Source: Cinnamomum chago (Eukaryota > Streptophyta > Magnoliopsida > Laurales > Lauraceae). Taken from it: DNA of 64,000 nt. The translations under genes and the position numbers were made by a program. The stretch lies in assembly GCA_038049695.1 (NCBI GenBank), contig CP142461.1, positions 25,737,001 to 25,801,000 of the forward strand, in the 5' to 3' direction. This document shows, one piece after another, positions 21,934 to 34,853 of the stretch (position 1 is its first letter; every line of letters begins with the position of its first letter). The notes under the pieces are model-generated. The model was not told the origin of the DNA. It was given only the letters and a program-made list of their open reading frames with translations, and searched no databases.

Positions 21934-23548
21934 TGAAACACATAGTATAGTCAACAATTTAACATAATTACATTGATTGTGTTTTCGTGCAGAGGTTTCG
22001 TACAACTCGCTCGAAGTTCGGGTTTTAGCCTTTTCAGACGTAAAACTTCCTGAAGTGTTTACCAAACCCAAGATTCACCCGAAACCCGTTTCAAACCGAA
22101 AAGAATATCGAATTAACCAACAATGCGCATCTCAGCCCAGAATCTTTTCAATTGGATTTCGAGACGTAAGACTAGACTACGACACTTGAAACCCTTTTTT
22201 CTTTTAAAACTCGATCCCGGAGTTTTCTAGAAGAGGTATTTGGACCGAGAGTCGCAAGAAACACATACTAGAGTTAACAACTTCGTAAAGCTACATTGAT
22301 TGAGTTTTCCTACAGAAGTTCCGTACGACGCTTCCGAAGTTCGACTTTTTAGCCTTTTCAGTCCCAAAATTCCCTGAAGTGTTTACCAAACCCAAGATTC
22401 ACCCGAAAGCATTTTCAAACTGAAAAGAATCTCGAAATAACCTACAAGGCGCAACTCAGCCCAGAATCATTTCAATTGGATTTCGGGGCGTAAAACTAGA
22501 GTACAACACTTGAAACCTTATTTTCTATTAAAGCTCGATCCTAGAGTTCTCTAAAAGGAGTATTTGCACCGAGGGTCGCATGAAACACATAGTATAGTCA
22601 ACAATTTCGCATAGATACATTGATTGTGTTTTCGTGCAGAGGTTTCGTACAACGCGCCCGAAGTTCGGGTTTAGCCTTTTCAGACGTAAAACTTCCTGAA
22701 GTGTTTACCAAACCCAAGATTCACATGTAACCCGTTTCAAACCGAAAAGAATCTCGAAATAACCTACAATGCGCAACTCAGTCCAGAATCCTTTCAATTG
22801 GATTTCGAGGCGTAAGACTAGAGTACGACACTTGAAATCTTATTTCCTATTAACGCCCGATCCTAGAGTTTTCTAGAAGGAGTATTTTTACCGAGGGTCG
22901 TATGAAACACATAGTATAGTCAACAATTTCGCTTAGATACAATGATTGTGTTTTCGTGCAGAGGTTTCGTACAACGCGCCCGAAGTTCGGGTTTTAGCCT
23001 TTTTACACGTAAAACTTCCTAAAGCGTTTACCAAACCCAAGATTCACCCGAAACCCGTTTCCAACCGAAAAGAATGTCGAAATAACCTACAGTGCGCATC
23101 CCAGCCCAGAATCTCTTCAATTGGATTTCAAGGCGTAAGACTAGACTACGACACTTAAAACCCTTTTTTCTTTTAAAACTCGATCCCGGAGTTTTCTAGA
23201 AGGAGTATTTGGACCGAGAGTCGCTTGAAACACATAGTTGAGTCAACAACTTCGTAAAGCTCCATTGATTGAGTTTTCGTACAGAAGTTCCGTACGACTC
23301 TTCCGAAGTTCGACCTTTAGCCTTTTTAGTCGCAGAACTCCCTGAAGTGTTTACCAAACCCAAGATTCACCCGAAACCCGTTTCAAACCGAAAAGAATGC
23401 CGAAATAACCTACAATGCGCAACTCAGCCCAGAATCCTTTCAATTGGATTTCGAGGCGTAAGACTAGAGAACGACACTTGAATCCTTATTTTCTATCAAA
23501 GCTCGATCCTGGAGTTTTCTAGATGGAGTATTTGCACCGAGAGTCGAA
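21934..23548 (+). repeat. Shortened HOR block 5a: M1, M2, M3/8, M9, M10
   Basis: Five monomers, 1615 bp. A hybrid of M3 and M8 (22581 to 22902) stands where M3 to M8 should be, a net loss of five monomers. Monomer register is kept. Confidence 0.92.
22581..22902 (+). repeat. Hybrid monomer M3/M8
   Basis: The first part carries the M3 marks (TTTCGTGCAGAGG) and the rest those of M8 (CCCGAAG, GGGTTTAGCC, CACATGTAACCC). The switch lies between 22640 and 22657 in TTTCGTACAACGCG, which both parents share. Confidence 0.9.
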
Positions 23549-26500
23549 TGAAACACATAGTATAGTCAACAATTTAACATAATTACATTGACTGTGGTTT
23601 CGTGCAGAGGTTTCGTACAACTCGCTCGAAGTTCGGGTTTTAGCCTTTTCAGACGTAAAACTTCCTGAAGTGTTTACCAAACCCAAGATTCACCCGAAAC
23701 CCGTTTCAAACCGAAAAGAATATCGAATTAACCAACAATGCGCATCTCAGCCCAGAATCTTTTCAATTGGATTTCGAGACGTAAGACTGGACTACGACAC
23801 TTGAAACCCTTTTTTCTTTTAAAACTCGATCCCGGAGTTTTCTAGAAGAGGTATTTGGACCGAGAGTCGCAAGAAACACATACTAGAGTTAACAACTTCG
23901 TAAAGCTACATTGATTGAGTTTTCCTACAGAAGTTCCGTACGACGCTTCCGAAGTTCGACTTTTTAGCCTTTTCAGTCCCAAAATTCCCTGAAGTGTTTA
24001 CCAAACCCAAGATTCACCCGAAAGCATTTTCAAACTGAAAAGAATCTCGAAATAACCTACAAGGCGCAACTCAGCCCAGAATCATTTCAATTGGATTTCG
24101 GGGCGTAAAACTAGAGTACAACACTTGAAACCTTATTTTCTATTAAAGCTCGATCCTAGAGTTCTCTAAAAGGAGTATTTGCACCGAGGGTCGCATGAAA
24201 CACATAGTATAGTCAACAATTTCGCATAGATACATTGATTGTGTTTTCGTGCAGAGGTTTCGTACAACGCGCTCGAAGTTCTAGTTTTAGCCGTTTCAAT
24301 CGTAAAACTTCCTACAGTATTTCCCAAACCCAAGATTCACCCGAAACCCATTTCAAACCGAAAAGAATCTCGAAATAACCTATAATGCGCAACGCAGCCC
24401 AGAATCTCTTCAATTGGATTTCGAGGCGTAAGACTAGAGTACGACACTTGAAACCCTTTTTTCTTTTAAAACTCGATCGCGGAGTTTTCTAGAAGGAGTA
24501 TTTGGACTGAGGGTCGCATGAAACACATAGTAGAGTCAAAAACTTCGTAAAGCTACATTGATTGAGTTTTCATACAGAAGTTCTGTACGATGCTTCCGAA
24601 GTTCGACTTTTAGCGTTTTCTAGAGGCAGAACTCCCTGAAGTGTTTACCAAACCCAAGATTCACCCGAAACCCGTTTCAAACCGAAATGAATCTCGAAAT
24701 AACCTACAATGCGCAACTCAGACCACAATCCTTTCAATAGGATTTCGAGGCGTAAGACTAGAGTACGGCACTTGAAACTTTATTTTCTATTAAAGCTCGA
24801 TCCTTGAGTTTTCTAGAAGGAGTATTTGCACCGAGGGTCGTATGAAACATATAGTATAGTGAACAATTTCGCATAGATACATTGATTGTGTTTTCGTGCA
24901 GAGGTTTCGTACAACGCGCCCGAAGTTCGGGTTTTAGCCTTTTCAGACGTAAGACATCCTGAAGTGTTTACCAAACCCAAGATTCACATGAAACCCGTTT
25001 CAAACCGAAAAGAATCTCGAAATAACCTACAATGCGCATCTCAGCCAGAATCTCTTCAATTGGATTTCGACGCGTAAGACTAGAGTACGACACTTGAAAC
25101 CCTATTTCCTATTAAAGCCTGATCCTAGAGTTTTCTAGAAGGAGTATTTCCACCGAGGGTCGCATGAAACACATAGTAGAGTCAACAGTTTCGCATATAT
25201 ACATTGATTGTGTTTTCGTGCAAAGGTTTCGTACAACGCGCCTGAAGTTCGGGTTTTAGCGTTTTCAGACGTAAAACTTCATGAAGTGTTTACCAAACCC
25301 AAGATTCACCCGACACCAGTTTCAAACCGAAAAGAATCTCGAAATAACCTACAGTGCGCATCTCAGCCCAGAATCTCTTCAATTGGATTTCGAGGCGTAA
25401 GACTAGAGTACGACACTTGAAACCCTTTTTTCTTTTAAAAATGGATCCCGTAGTTTTCTAGAAGGAGTATTTGGACCAAGAGTCGCATGAAACACATTGT
25501 AGAGTCAACAACTTCGTAAAGCTACATTCTTTGAGTTTTCATACAAACGTTCCGTATGACGCATCCGAAGTTCGACTTTTAGCCTTTTCAGTCACAGAAC
25601 TCCCTGAAGTGTTTACAAAACCCAAGATTCGCCCGAAACCCGTTTTAAAACGAAAAGAATCTCGAAATAACCTACAATGCGCAACTCAGCCCCGAATCCT
25701 TTCAATTGGATTTCGACGCGTAAGACTAGAGTACGACACTTGAAACCCTATTTCCTATTAAAGCCTGATCCTAGAGTTTTCTAGAAGGAGTATTTCCACC
25801 GAGGGTCGCATGAAACACATAGTAGAGTCAACAGTTTCGCATATATACATTGATTGTGTTTTCGTGCAAAGGTTTCGTACAACGCGCCTGAAGTTCGGGT
25901 TTTAGCGTTTTCAGACGTAAAACTTCATGAAGTGTTTACCAAACCCAAGATTCACCCGACACCAGTTTCAAACCGAAAAGAATCTCGAAATAACCTACAG
26001 TGCGCATCTCAGCCCAGAATCTCTTCAATTGGATTTCGAGGCGTAAGACTAGAGTACGACACTTGAAACCCTTTTTGCTTTTAAAAATGGATCCCGTAGT
26101 TTTCTAGAAGGAGTATTTGGACCAAGAGTCGCATGAAACACATTGTAGAGTCAACAACTTCGTAAAGCTACATTCTTTGAGTTTTCATACAAACGTTCCG
26201 TATGACGCATCCGAAGTTCGACTTTTAGCCTTTTCAGTCACAGAACTCCCTGAAGTGTTTACAAAACCCAAGATTCACCCGAAACCCGTTTTAAAACGAA
26301 ACGAATCTCGAAATAACCTACAATGCGCAACTCAGCCCCGAATCCTTTCAATTGGATTTCGAGGCGTAAGACTAGAGTACGACACTTGAAACCTTATTTT
26401 ATATTAAAGCTCAATCCTAGAGTTTTCTAGAAGGAGTTTTTGCACCGAGGGTTGCGTGAAACACTTATTATAGTCAACAATTTCGCATAGATACATTGAT

Positions 26501-27424
26501 TGTGTTTTCAGGCAAAGGTTTCGTACAACGCGCCCGAAGTTCGGGTTTAGCCTTTTCAGACGTAAAACTTCCTGAAGTGTTTACCAAACCCAAGATTCAC
26601 ATGTAACCCGTTTCAAACCGAAAAGAATCTCGAAATAACCTACAATGCGCAACTCAGTCCAGAATCCTTTCAATTGGATTTCGAGGCGTAAGACTAGAGT
26701 ACGACACTTGAAATCTTATTTCCTATTAACGCCCGATCCTAGAGTTTTCTAGAAGGAGTATTTTTACCGAGGGTCGTATGAAACACATAGTATAGTCAAC
26801 AATTTCGCTTAGATACAATGATTGTGTTTTCGTGCAGAGGTTTCGTACAACGCGCCCGAAGTTCGGGTTTTAGCCTTTTTACACGTAAAACTTCCTAAAG
26901 CGTTTACCAAACCCAAGATTCACCCGAAACCCGTTTCCAACCGAAAAGAATGTCGAAATAACCTACAGTGCGCATCCCAGCCCAGAATCTCTTCAATTGG
27001 ATTTCAAGGCGTAAGACTAGACTACGACACTTAAAACCCTTTTTTCTTTTAAAACTCGATCCCGGAGTTTTCTAGAAGGAGTATTTGGACCGAGAGTCGC
27101 TTGAAACACATAGTTGAGTCAACAACTTCGTAAAGCTCCATTGATTGAGTTTTCGTACAGAAGTTCCGTACGACTCTTCCGAAGTTCGACCTTTAGCCTT
27201 TTTAGTCGCAGAACTCCCTGAAGTGTTTACCAAACCCAAGATTCACCCGAAACCCATTTCAAACCGAAAAGAATGCCGAAATAACCTACAATGCGCAACT
27301 CAGCCCAGAATCCTTTCAATTGGATTTCGAGGCGTAAGACTAGAGAACGACACTTGAATCCTTATTTTCTATCAAAGCTCGATCCTGGAGTTTTCTAGAT
27401 GGAGTATTTGCACCGAGAGTCGAA
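23549..27424 (+). repeat. Expanded HOR block 5b: 12 monomers with M6-M7 doubled
   Basis: The order is M1 to M6, M7/5, M6, M7, M8, M9, M10, 3876 bp. The M6-M7 pair occurs twice (25165 to 25810 and 25811 to 26456). The two M6-M7 copies differ at known markers, so the second copy came from a different unit and not from simple local copying. M1 carries GACTGTGG and ACTGGACTAC, shared with unit 7. Confidence 0.92.
25488..25810 (+). repeat. Hybrid monomer M7/M5
   Basis: M7 marks run up to CCTTTC near 25700. M5 marks begin at the C of CGACGCG at 25717 and continue through the M5 tail. The switch lies in CAATTGGATTTCGA between 25701 and 25716, and creates the extra M6-M7 pair. Confidence 0.9.
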
Positions 27425-27747
27425 TGAAACACATAGTATAGTCAACAATTTAACATAATTACATTGATTGTGGTTTCGTGCAGAGGTTTCGTACAACTCG
27501 CTCGAAGTTCGGGTTTTAGCCTTTTCAGACGTAAAACTTCCTGAAGTGTTTACCAAACCCAAGATTCACATGTAACCCGTTTCAAACCGAAAAGAATCTC
27601 GAAATAACCTACAATGCGCAACTCAGTCCAGAATCCTTTCAATTGGATTTCGAGGCGTAAGACTAGAGTACGACACTTGAAATCTTATTTCCTATTAACG
27701 CCCGATCCTAGAGTTTTCTAGAAGGAGTATTTTTACCGAGGGTCGTA
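27425..27747 (+). repeat. Hybrid monomer M1/M8
   Basis: It starts as M1 (AATTTAACATAATTACATT, ACAACTCGCTCG) and becomes M8 at CACATGTAACCC (27570). The switch lies between 27518 and 27569, in the conserved core that holds GTGTTTACCAAACCCAAG. Confidence 0.9.
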
Positions 27748-28393
27748 TGAAACACATAGTATAGTCAACAATTTCGCTTAGATACAATGATTGTGTTTTC
27801 GTGCAGAGGTTTCGTACAACGCGCCCGAAGTTCGGGTTTTAGCCTTTTTACACGTAAAACTTCCTAAAGCGTTTACCAAACCCAAGATTCACCCGAAACC
27901 CGTTTCCAACCGAAAAGAATGTCGAAATAACCTACAGTGCGCATCCCAGCCCAGAATCTCTTCAATTGGATTTCAAGGCGTAAGACTAGACTACGACACT
28001 TAAAACCCTTTTTTCTTTTAAAACTCGATCCCGGAGTTTTCTAGAAGGAGTATTTGGACCGAGAGTCGCTTAAAACACATAGTTGAGTCAACAACTTCGT
28101 AAAGCTCCATTGATTGAGTTTTCGTACAGAAGTTCCGTACGACTCTTCCGAAGTTCGACCTTTAGCCTTTTTAGTCGCAGAACTCCCTGAAGTGTTTACC
28201 AAACCCAAGATTCACCCGAAACCCGTTTCAAACCGAAAAGAATGCCGAAATAACCTACAATGCGCAACTCAGCCCAGAATCCTTTCAATTGGATTTCGAG
28301 GCGTAAGACTAGAGAACGACACTTGAATCCTTATTTTCTATTAAAGCTCGATCCTGGAGTTTTCTAGATGGAGTATTTGCACCGAGAGTCGAA
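27425..28393 (+). repeat. Shortened HOR block 5c: M1/8, M9, M10
   Basis: Three monomers, 969 bp. A hybrid of M1 and M8 replaces M1 to M8, a net loss of seven monomers. The next unit is back in normal phase. Confidence 0.92.
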
Positions 28394-31300
28394 TGAAACA
28401 CATAGTATAGTCAACAATTTAACATAATTACATTGATTGTGTTTTCGTGCAGAGGTTTCGTACAACTCGCTCGAAGTTCGGGTTTTAGCCTTTTCAGACG
28501 TAAAAGTTCCTGAAGTGTTTACCAAACCCAAGATTCACCCGAAACCCGTTTCAAACCGAAAAGAATATCGAATTAACCAACAATGCGCATCTCAGCCCAG
28601 AATCTTTTCAATTGGATTTCGAGACGTAAGACTAGACTACGACACTTGAAACCCTTTTTTCTTTTAAAACTCGATCCCGGAGTTTTCTAGAAGAGGTATT
28701 TGGACCGAGAGTCGCAAGAAACACATACTAGAGTTAACAACTTCGTAAAGCTACATTGATTGAGTTTTCCTACAGAAGTTCCGTACGACGCTTCCGAAGT
28801 TCGACTTTTTAGCCTTTTCAGTCCCAAAATTCCCTGAAGTGTTTACCAAACCCAAGATTCACCCGAAAGCATTTTCAAACTGAAAAGAATCTCGAAATAA
28901 CCTACAAGGCGCAACTCAGCCCAGAATCATTTCAATTGGATTTCGGGGCGTAAAACTAGAGTACAACACTTGAAACCTTATTTTCTATTAAAGCTCGATC
29001 CTAGAGTTCTCTAAAAGGAGTATTTGCACCGAGGGTCGCATGAAACACATAGTATAGTCAACAATTTCGCATAGATACATTGATTGTGTTTTCGTGCAGA
29101 GGTTTCGTACAACGCGCTCGAAGTTCTAGTTTTAGCCGTTTCAATCGTAAAACTTCCTACAGTATTTCCCAAACCCAAGATTCACCCGAAACCCATTTCA
29201 AACCGAAAAGAATCTCGAAATAACCTATAATGCGCAACGCAGCCCAGAATCTCTTCAATTGGATTTCGAGGCGTAAGACTAGAGTACGACACTTGAAACC
29301 CTTTTTTCTTTTAAAACTCGATCGCGGAGTTTTCTAGAAGGAGTATTTGGACTGAGGGTCGCATGAAACACATAGTAGAGTCAAAAACATCGTAAAGCTA
29401 CATTGATTGAGTTTTCATACAGAAGTTCTGTACGATGCTTCCGAAGTTCGACTTTTAGCGTTTTCTAGAGGCAGAACTCCCTGAAGTGTTTACCAAACCC
29501 AAGATTCACCCGAAACCCGTTTCAAACCGAAATGAATCTCGAAATAACCTACAATGCGCAACTCAGACCACAATCCTTTCAATAGGATTTCGAGGCGTAA
29601 GACTAGAGTACGGCACTTGAAACTTTATTTTCTATTAAAGCTCGATCCATGAGTTTTCTAGAAGGAGTATTTGCACCGAGGGTCGTATGAAACATATAGT
29701 ATAGTGAACAATTTCGCATAGATACATTGATTGTGTTTTCGTGCAGAGGTTTCGTACAACGCGCCCGAAGTTCGGGTTTTAGCCTTTTCAGACGTAAGAC
29801 ATCCTGAAGTGTTTACCAAACCCAAGATTCACATGAAACCCGTTTCAAACCGAAAAGAATCTCGAAATAACCTACAATGCGCATCTCAGCCAGAATCTCT
29901 TCAATTGGATTTCGACGCGTAAGACTAGAGTACGACACTTGAAACCCTATTTCCTATTAAAGCCTGATCCTAGAGTTTTCTAGAAGGAGTATTTCCACCG
30001 AGGGTCGCATGAAACACATAGTAGAGTCAACAGTTTCGCTTATATACATTGATTGTGTTTTCGTGCAAAGGTTTCGTACAACGCGCCTGAAGTTCGGGTT
30101 TTAGCGTTTTCAGACGTAAAACTTCATGAAGTGTTTACCAAACCCAAGATTCACCCGACACCAGTTTCAAACCGAAAAGAATCTCGAAATAACCTACAGT
30201 GCGCATCTCAGCCCAGAATCTCTTCAATTGGATTTCGAGGCGTAAGACTAGAGTACGACACTTGAAACCCTTTTTTCTTTTAAAAATGGATCCCGTAGTT
30301 TTCTAGAAGGAGTATTTGGACCAAGAGTCGCATGAAACACATTGTAGAGTCAACAACTTCGTAAAGCTACATTCTTTGAGTTTTCATACAAACGTTCCGT
30401 ATGACGCATCCGAAGTTCGACTTTTAGCCTTTTCAGTCACAGAACTCCCTGAAGTGTTTACAAAACCCAAGATTCACCCGAAACCCGTTTTAAAACGAAA
30501 AGAATCTCGAAATAACCTACAATGCGCAACTCAGCCCCGAATCCTTTCAATTGGATTTCGAGGCGTAAGACTAGAGTACGACACTTGAAACCTTATTTTA
30601 TATTAAAGCTCAATCCTAGAGTTTTCTAGAAGGAGTTTTTGCACCGAGGGTTGCGTGAAACACTTATTATAGTCAACAATTTCGCATAGATACATTGATT
30701 GTGTTTTCAGGCAAAGGTTTCGTACAACGCGCCCGAAGTTCGGGTTTAGCCTTTTCAGACGTAAAACTTCCTGAAGTGTTTACCAAACCCAAGATTCACA
30801 TGTAACCCGTTTCAAACCGAAAAGAATCTCGAAATAACCTACAATGCGCAACTCAGTCCAGAATCCTTTCAATTGGATTTCGAGGCGTAAGACTAGAGTA
30901 CGACACTTGAAATCTTATTTCCTATTAACGCCCGATCCTAGAGTTTTCTAGAAGGAGTATTTTTACCGAGGGTCGTATGAAACACATAGTATAGTCAACA
31001 ATTTCGCTTAGATACAATGATTGTGTTTTCGTGCAGAGGTTTCGTACAACGCGCCCGAAGTTCGGGTTTTAGCCTTTTTACACGTAAAACTTCCTAAAGC
31101 GTTTACCAAACCCAAGATTCACCCGAAACCCGTTTCCAACCGAAAAGAATGTCGAAATAACCTACAGTGCGCATCCCAGCCCAGAATCTCTTCAATTGGA
31201 TTTCAAGGCGTAAGACTAGACTACGACACTTAAAACCCTTTTTTCTTTTAAAACTCGATCCCGGAGTTTTCTAGAAGGAGTATTTGGACCGAGAGTCGCT

Positions 31301-31623
31301 TGAAACACATAGTTGAGTCAACAACTTCGTAAAGCTCCATTGATTGAGTTTTCGTACAGAAGTTCCGTACGACTCTTCCGAAGTTCGACCTTTAGCCTTT
31401 TTAGTCGCAGAACTCCCTGAAGTGTTTACCAAACCCCAGATTCACCCGAAACCCATTTCAAACCGAAAAGAATGCCGAAATAACCTACAATGCGCAACTC
31501 AGCCCAGAATCCTTTCAATTGGATTTCGAGGCGTAAGACTAGAGAACGACACTTGAATCCTTATTTTCTATCAAAGCTCGATCCTGGAGTTTTCTAGAAG
31601 GAGTATTTGCACCGAGAGTCGAA
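28394..31623 (+). repeat. HOR unit 6, 3230 bp
   Basis: Regular order. It combines TAAAAGTTCC in M1 (as unit 3) with CGCTTATATAC in M6 (as unit 4) and GAAACCCATTTC in M10 (as block 5b), so it is itself a patchwork. Confidence 0.92.
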
Positions 31624-34600
31624 TGAAACACATAGTATAGTCAACAATTTAACATAATTACATTGACTGTGGTTTCGTGCAGAGGTTTCGTACAACTCGC
31701 TCGAAGTTCGGGTTTTAGCCTTTTCAGACGTAAAACTTCCTGAAGTGTTTACCAAACCCAAGATTCACCCGAAACCCGTTTCAAACCGAAAAGAATATCG
31801 AATTAACCAACAATGCGCATCTCAGCCCAGAATCTTTTCAATTGGATTTCGAGACGTAAGACTGGACTACGACACTTGAAACCCTTTTTTCTTTTAAAAC
31901 TCGATCCCGGAGTTTTCTAGAAGAGGTATTTGGACCGAGAGTCGCAAGAAACACATACTAGAGTTAACAACTTCGTAAAGCTACATTGATTGAGTTTTCC
32001 TACAGAAGTTCCGTACGACGCTTCCGAAGTTCGACTTTTTAGCCTTTTCAGTCCCAAAATTCCCTGAAGTGTTTACCAAACCCAAGATTCACCCGAAAGC
32101 ATTTTCAAACTGAAAAGAATCTCGAAATAACCTACAAGGCGCAACTCAGCCCAGAATCATTTCAATTGGATTTCGGGGCGTAAAACTAGAGTACAACACT
32201 TGAAACCTTATTTTCTATTAAAGCTCGATCCTAGAGTTCTCTAAAAGGAGTATTTGCACCGAGGGTCGCATGAAACACATAGTATAGTCAACAATTTCGC
32301 ATAGATACATTGATTGTGTTTTCGTGCAGAGGTTTCGTACAACGCGCTCGAAGTTCTAGTTTTAGCCGTTTCAATCGTAAAACTTCCTACAGTATTTCCC
32401 AAACCCAAGATTCACCCGAAACCCATTTCAAACCGAAAAGAATCTCGAAATAACCTATAATGCGCAACGCAGCCCAGAATCTCTTCAATTGGATTTCGAG
32501 GCGTAAGACTAGAGTACGACACTTGAAACCCTTTTTTCTTTTAAAACTCGATCGCGGAGTTTTCTAGAAGGAGTATTTGGACTGAGGGTCGCATGAAACA
32601 CATAGTAGAGTCAAAAACTTCGTAAAGCTACATTGATTGAGTTTTCATACAGAAGTTCTGTACGATGCTTCCGAAGTTCGACTTTTAGCGTTTTCTAGAG
32701 GCAGAACTCCCTGAAGTGTTTACCAAACCCAAGATTCACCCGAAACCCGTTTCAAACCGAAATGAATCTCGAAATAACCTACAATGCGCAACTCAGACCA
32801 CAATCCTTTCAATAGGATTTCGAGGCGTAAGACTAGAGTACGGCACTTGAAACTTTATTTTCTATTAAAGCTCGATCCATGAGTTTTCTAGAAGGAGTAT
32901 TTGCACCGAGGGTCGTATGAAACATATAGTATAGTGAACAATTTCGCATAGATACATTGATTGTGTTTTCGTGCAGAGGTTTCGTACAACGTGCCCGAAG
33001 TTCGGGTTTTAGCCTTTTCAGACGTAAGACATCCTGAAGTGTTTACCAAACCCAAGATTCACATGAAACCCGTTTCAAACCGAAAAGAATCTCGAAATAA
33101 CCTACAATGCGCATCTCAGCCAGAATCTCTTCAATTGGATTTCGACGCGTAAGACTAGAGTACGACACTTGAAACCCTATTTCCTATTAAAGCCTGATCC
33201 TAGAGTTTTCTAGAAGGAGTATTTCCACCGAGGGTCGCATGAAACACATAGTAGAGTCAACAGTTTCGCATATATACATTGATTGTGTTTTCGTGCAAAG
33301 GTTTCGTACAACGCGCCTGAAGTTCGGGTTTTAGCGTTTTCAGACGTAAAACTTCATGAAGTGTTTACCAAACCCAAGATTCACCCGACACCAGTTTCAA
33401 ACCGAAAAGAATCTCGAAATAACCTACAGTGCGCATCTCAGCCCAGAATCTCTTCAATTGGATTTCGAGGCGTAAGACTAGAGTACGACACTTGAAACCC
33501 TTTTTTCTTTTAAAAATGGATCCCGTAGTTTTCTAGAAGGAGTATTTGGACCAAGAGTCGCATGAAACACATTGTAGAGTCAACAACTTCGTAAAGCTAC
33601 ATTCTTTGAGTTTTCATACAAACGTTCCGTATGACGCATCCGAAGTTCGACTTTTAGCCTTTTCAGTCACAGAACTCCCTGAAGTGTTTACAAAACCCAA
33701 GATTCACCCGAAACCCGTTTTAAAACGAAAAGAATCTCGAAATAACCTACAATGCGCAACTCAGCCCCGAATCCTTTCAATTGGATTTCGAGGCGTAAGA
33801 CTAGAGTACGACACTTGCAACCTTATTTTATATTAAAGCTCAATCCTAGAGTTTTCTAGAAGGAGTTTTTGCACCGAGGGTTGCGTGAAACACTTATTAT
33901 AGTCAACAATTTCGCATAGATACATTGATTGTGTTTTCAGGCAAAGGTTTCGTACAACGCGCCCGAAGTTCGGGTTTAGCCTTTTCAGACGTAAAACTTC
34001 CTGAAGTGTTTACCAAACCCAAGATTCACATGTAACCCGTTTCAAACCGAAAAGAATCTCGAAATAACCTACAATGCGCAACTCAGTCCAGAATCCTTTC
34101 AATTGGATTTCGAGGCGTAAGACTAGAGTACGACACTTGAAATCTTATTTCCTATTAACGCCCGATCCTAGAGTTTTCTAGAAGGAGTATTTTTACCGAG
34201 GGTCGTATGAAACACATAGTATAGTCAACAATTTCGCTTAGATACAATGATTGTGTTTTCGTGCAGAGGTTTCGTACAACGCGCCCGAAGTTCGGGTTTT
34301 AGCCTTTTTACACGTAAAACTTCCTAAAGCGTTTACCAAACCCAAGATTCACCCGAAACCCGTTTCCAACCGAAAAGAATGTCGAAATAACCTACAGTGC
34401 GCATCCCAGCCCAGAATCTCTTCAATTGGATTTCAAGGCGTAAGACTAGACTACGACACTTAAAACCCTTTTTTCTTTTAAAACTCGATCCCGGAGTTTT
34501 CTAGAAGGAGTATTTGGACCGAGAGTCGCTTGAAACACATAGTTGAGTCAACAACTTCGTAAAGCTCCATTGATTGAGTTTTCGTACAGAAGTTCCGTAC

Positions 34601-34853
34601 GACTCTTCCGAAGTTCGACCTTTAGCCTTTTTAGTCGCAGAACTCCCTGAAGTGTTTACCAAACCCAAGATTCACCCGAAACCCGTTTCAAACCGAAAAG
34701 AATGCCGAAATAACCTACAATGCGCAACTCAGCCCAGAATCCTTTCAATTGGATTTCGAGGCGTAAGACTAGAGAACGACACTTGAATCCTTATTTTCTA
34801 TCAAAGCTCGATCCTGGAGTTTTCTAGATGGAGTATTTGCACCGAGAGTCGAA
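31624..34853 (+). repeat. HOR unit 7, 3230 bp
   Basis: M1 carries GACTGTGG and ACTGGACTAC as in block 5b. The M7 end reads CACTTGCAACC, shared only with unit 8, which lengthens the short frame there to 96 codons. M5 has a private ACGTGCCC. Confidence 0.93.
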
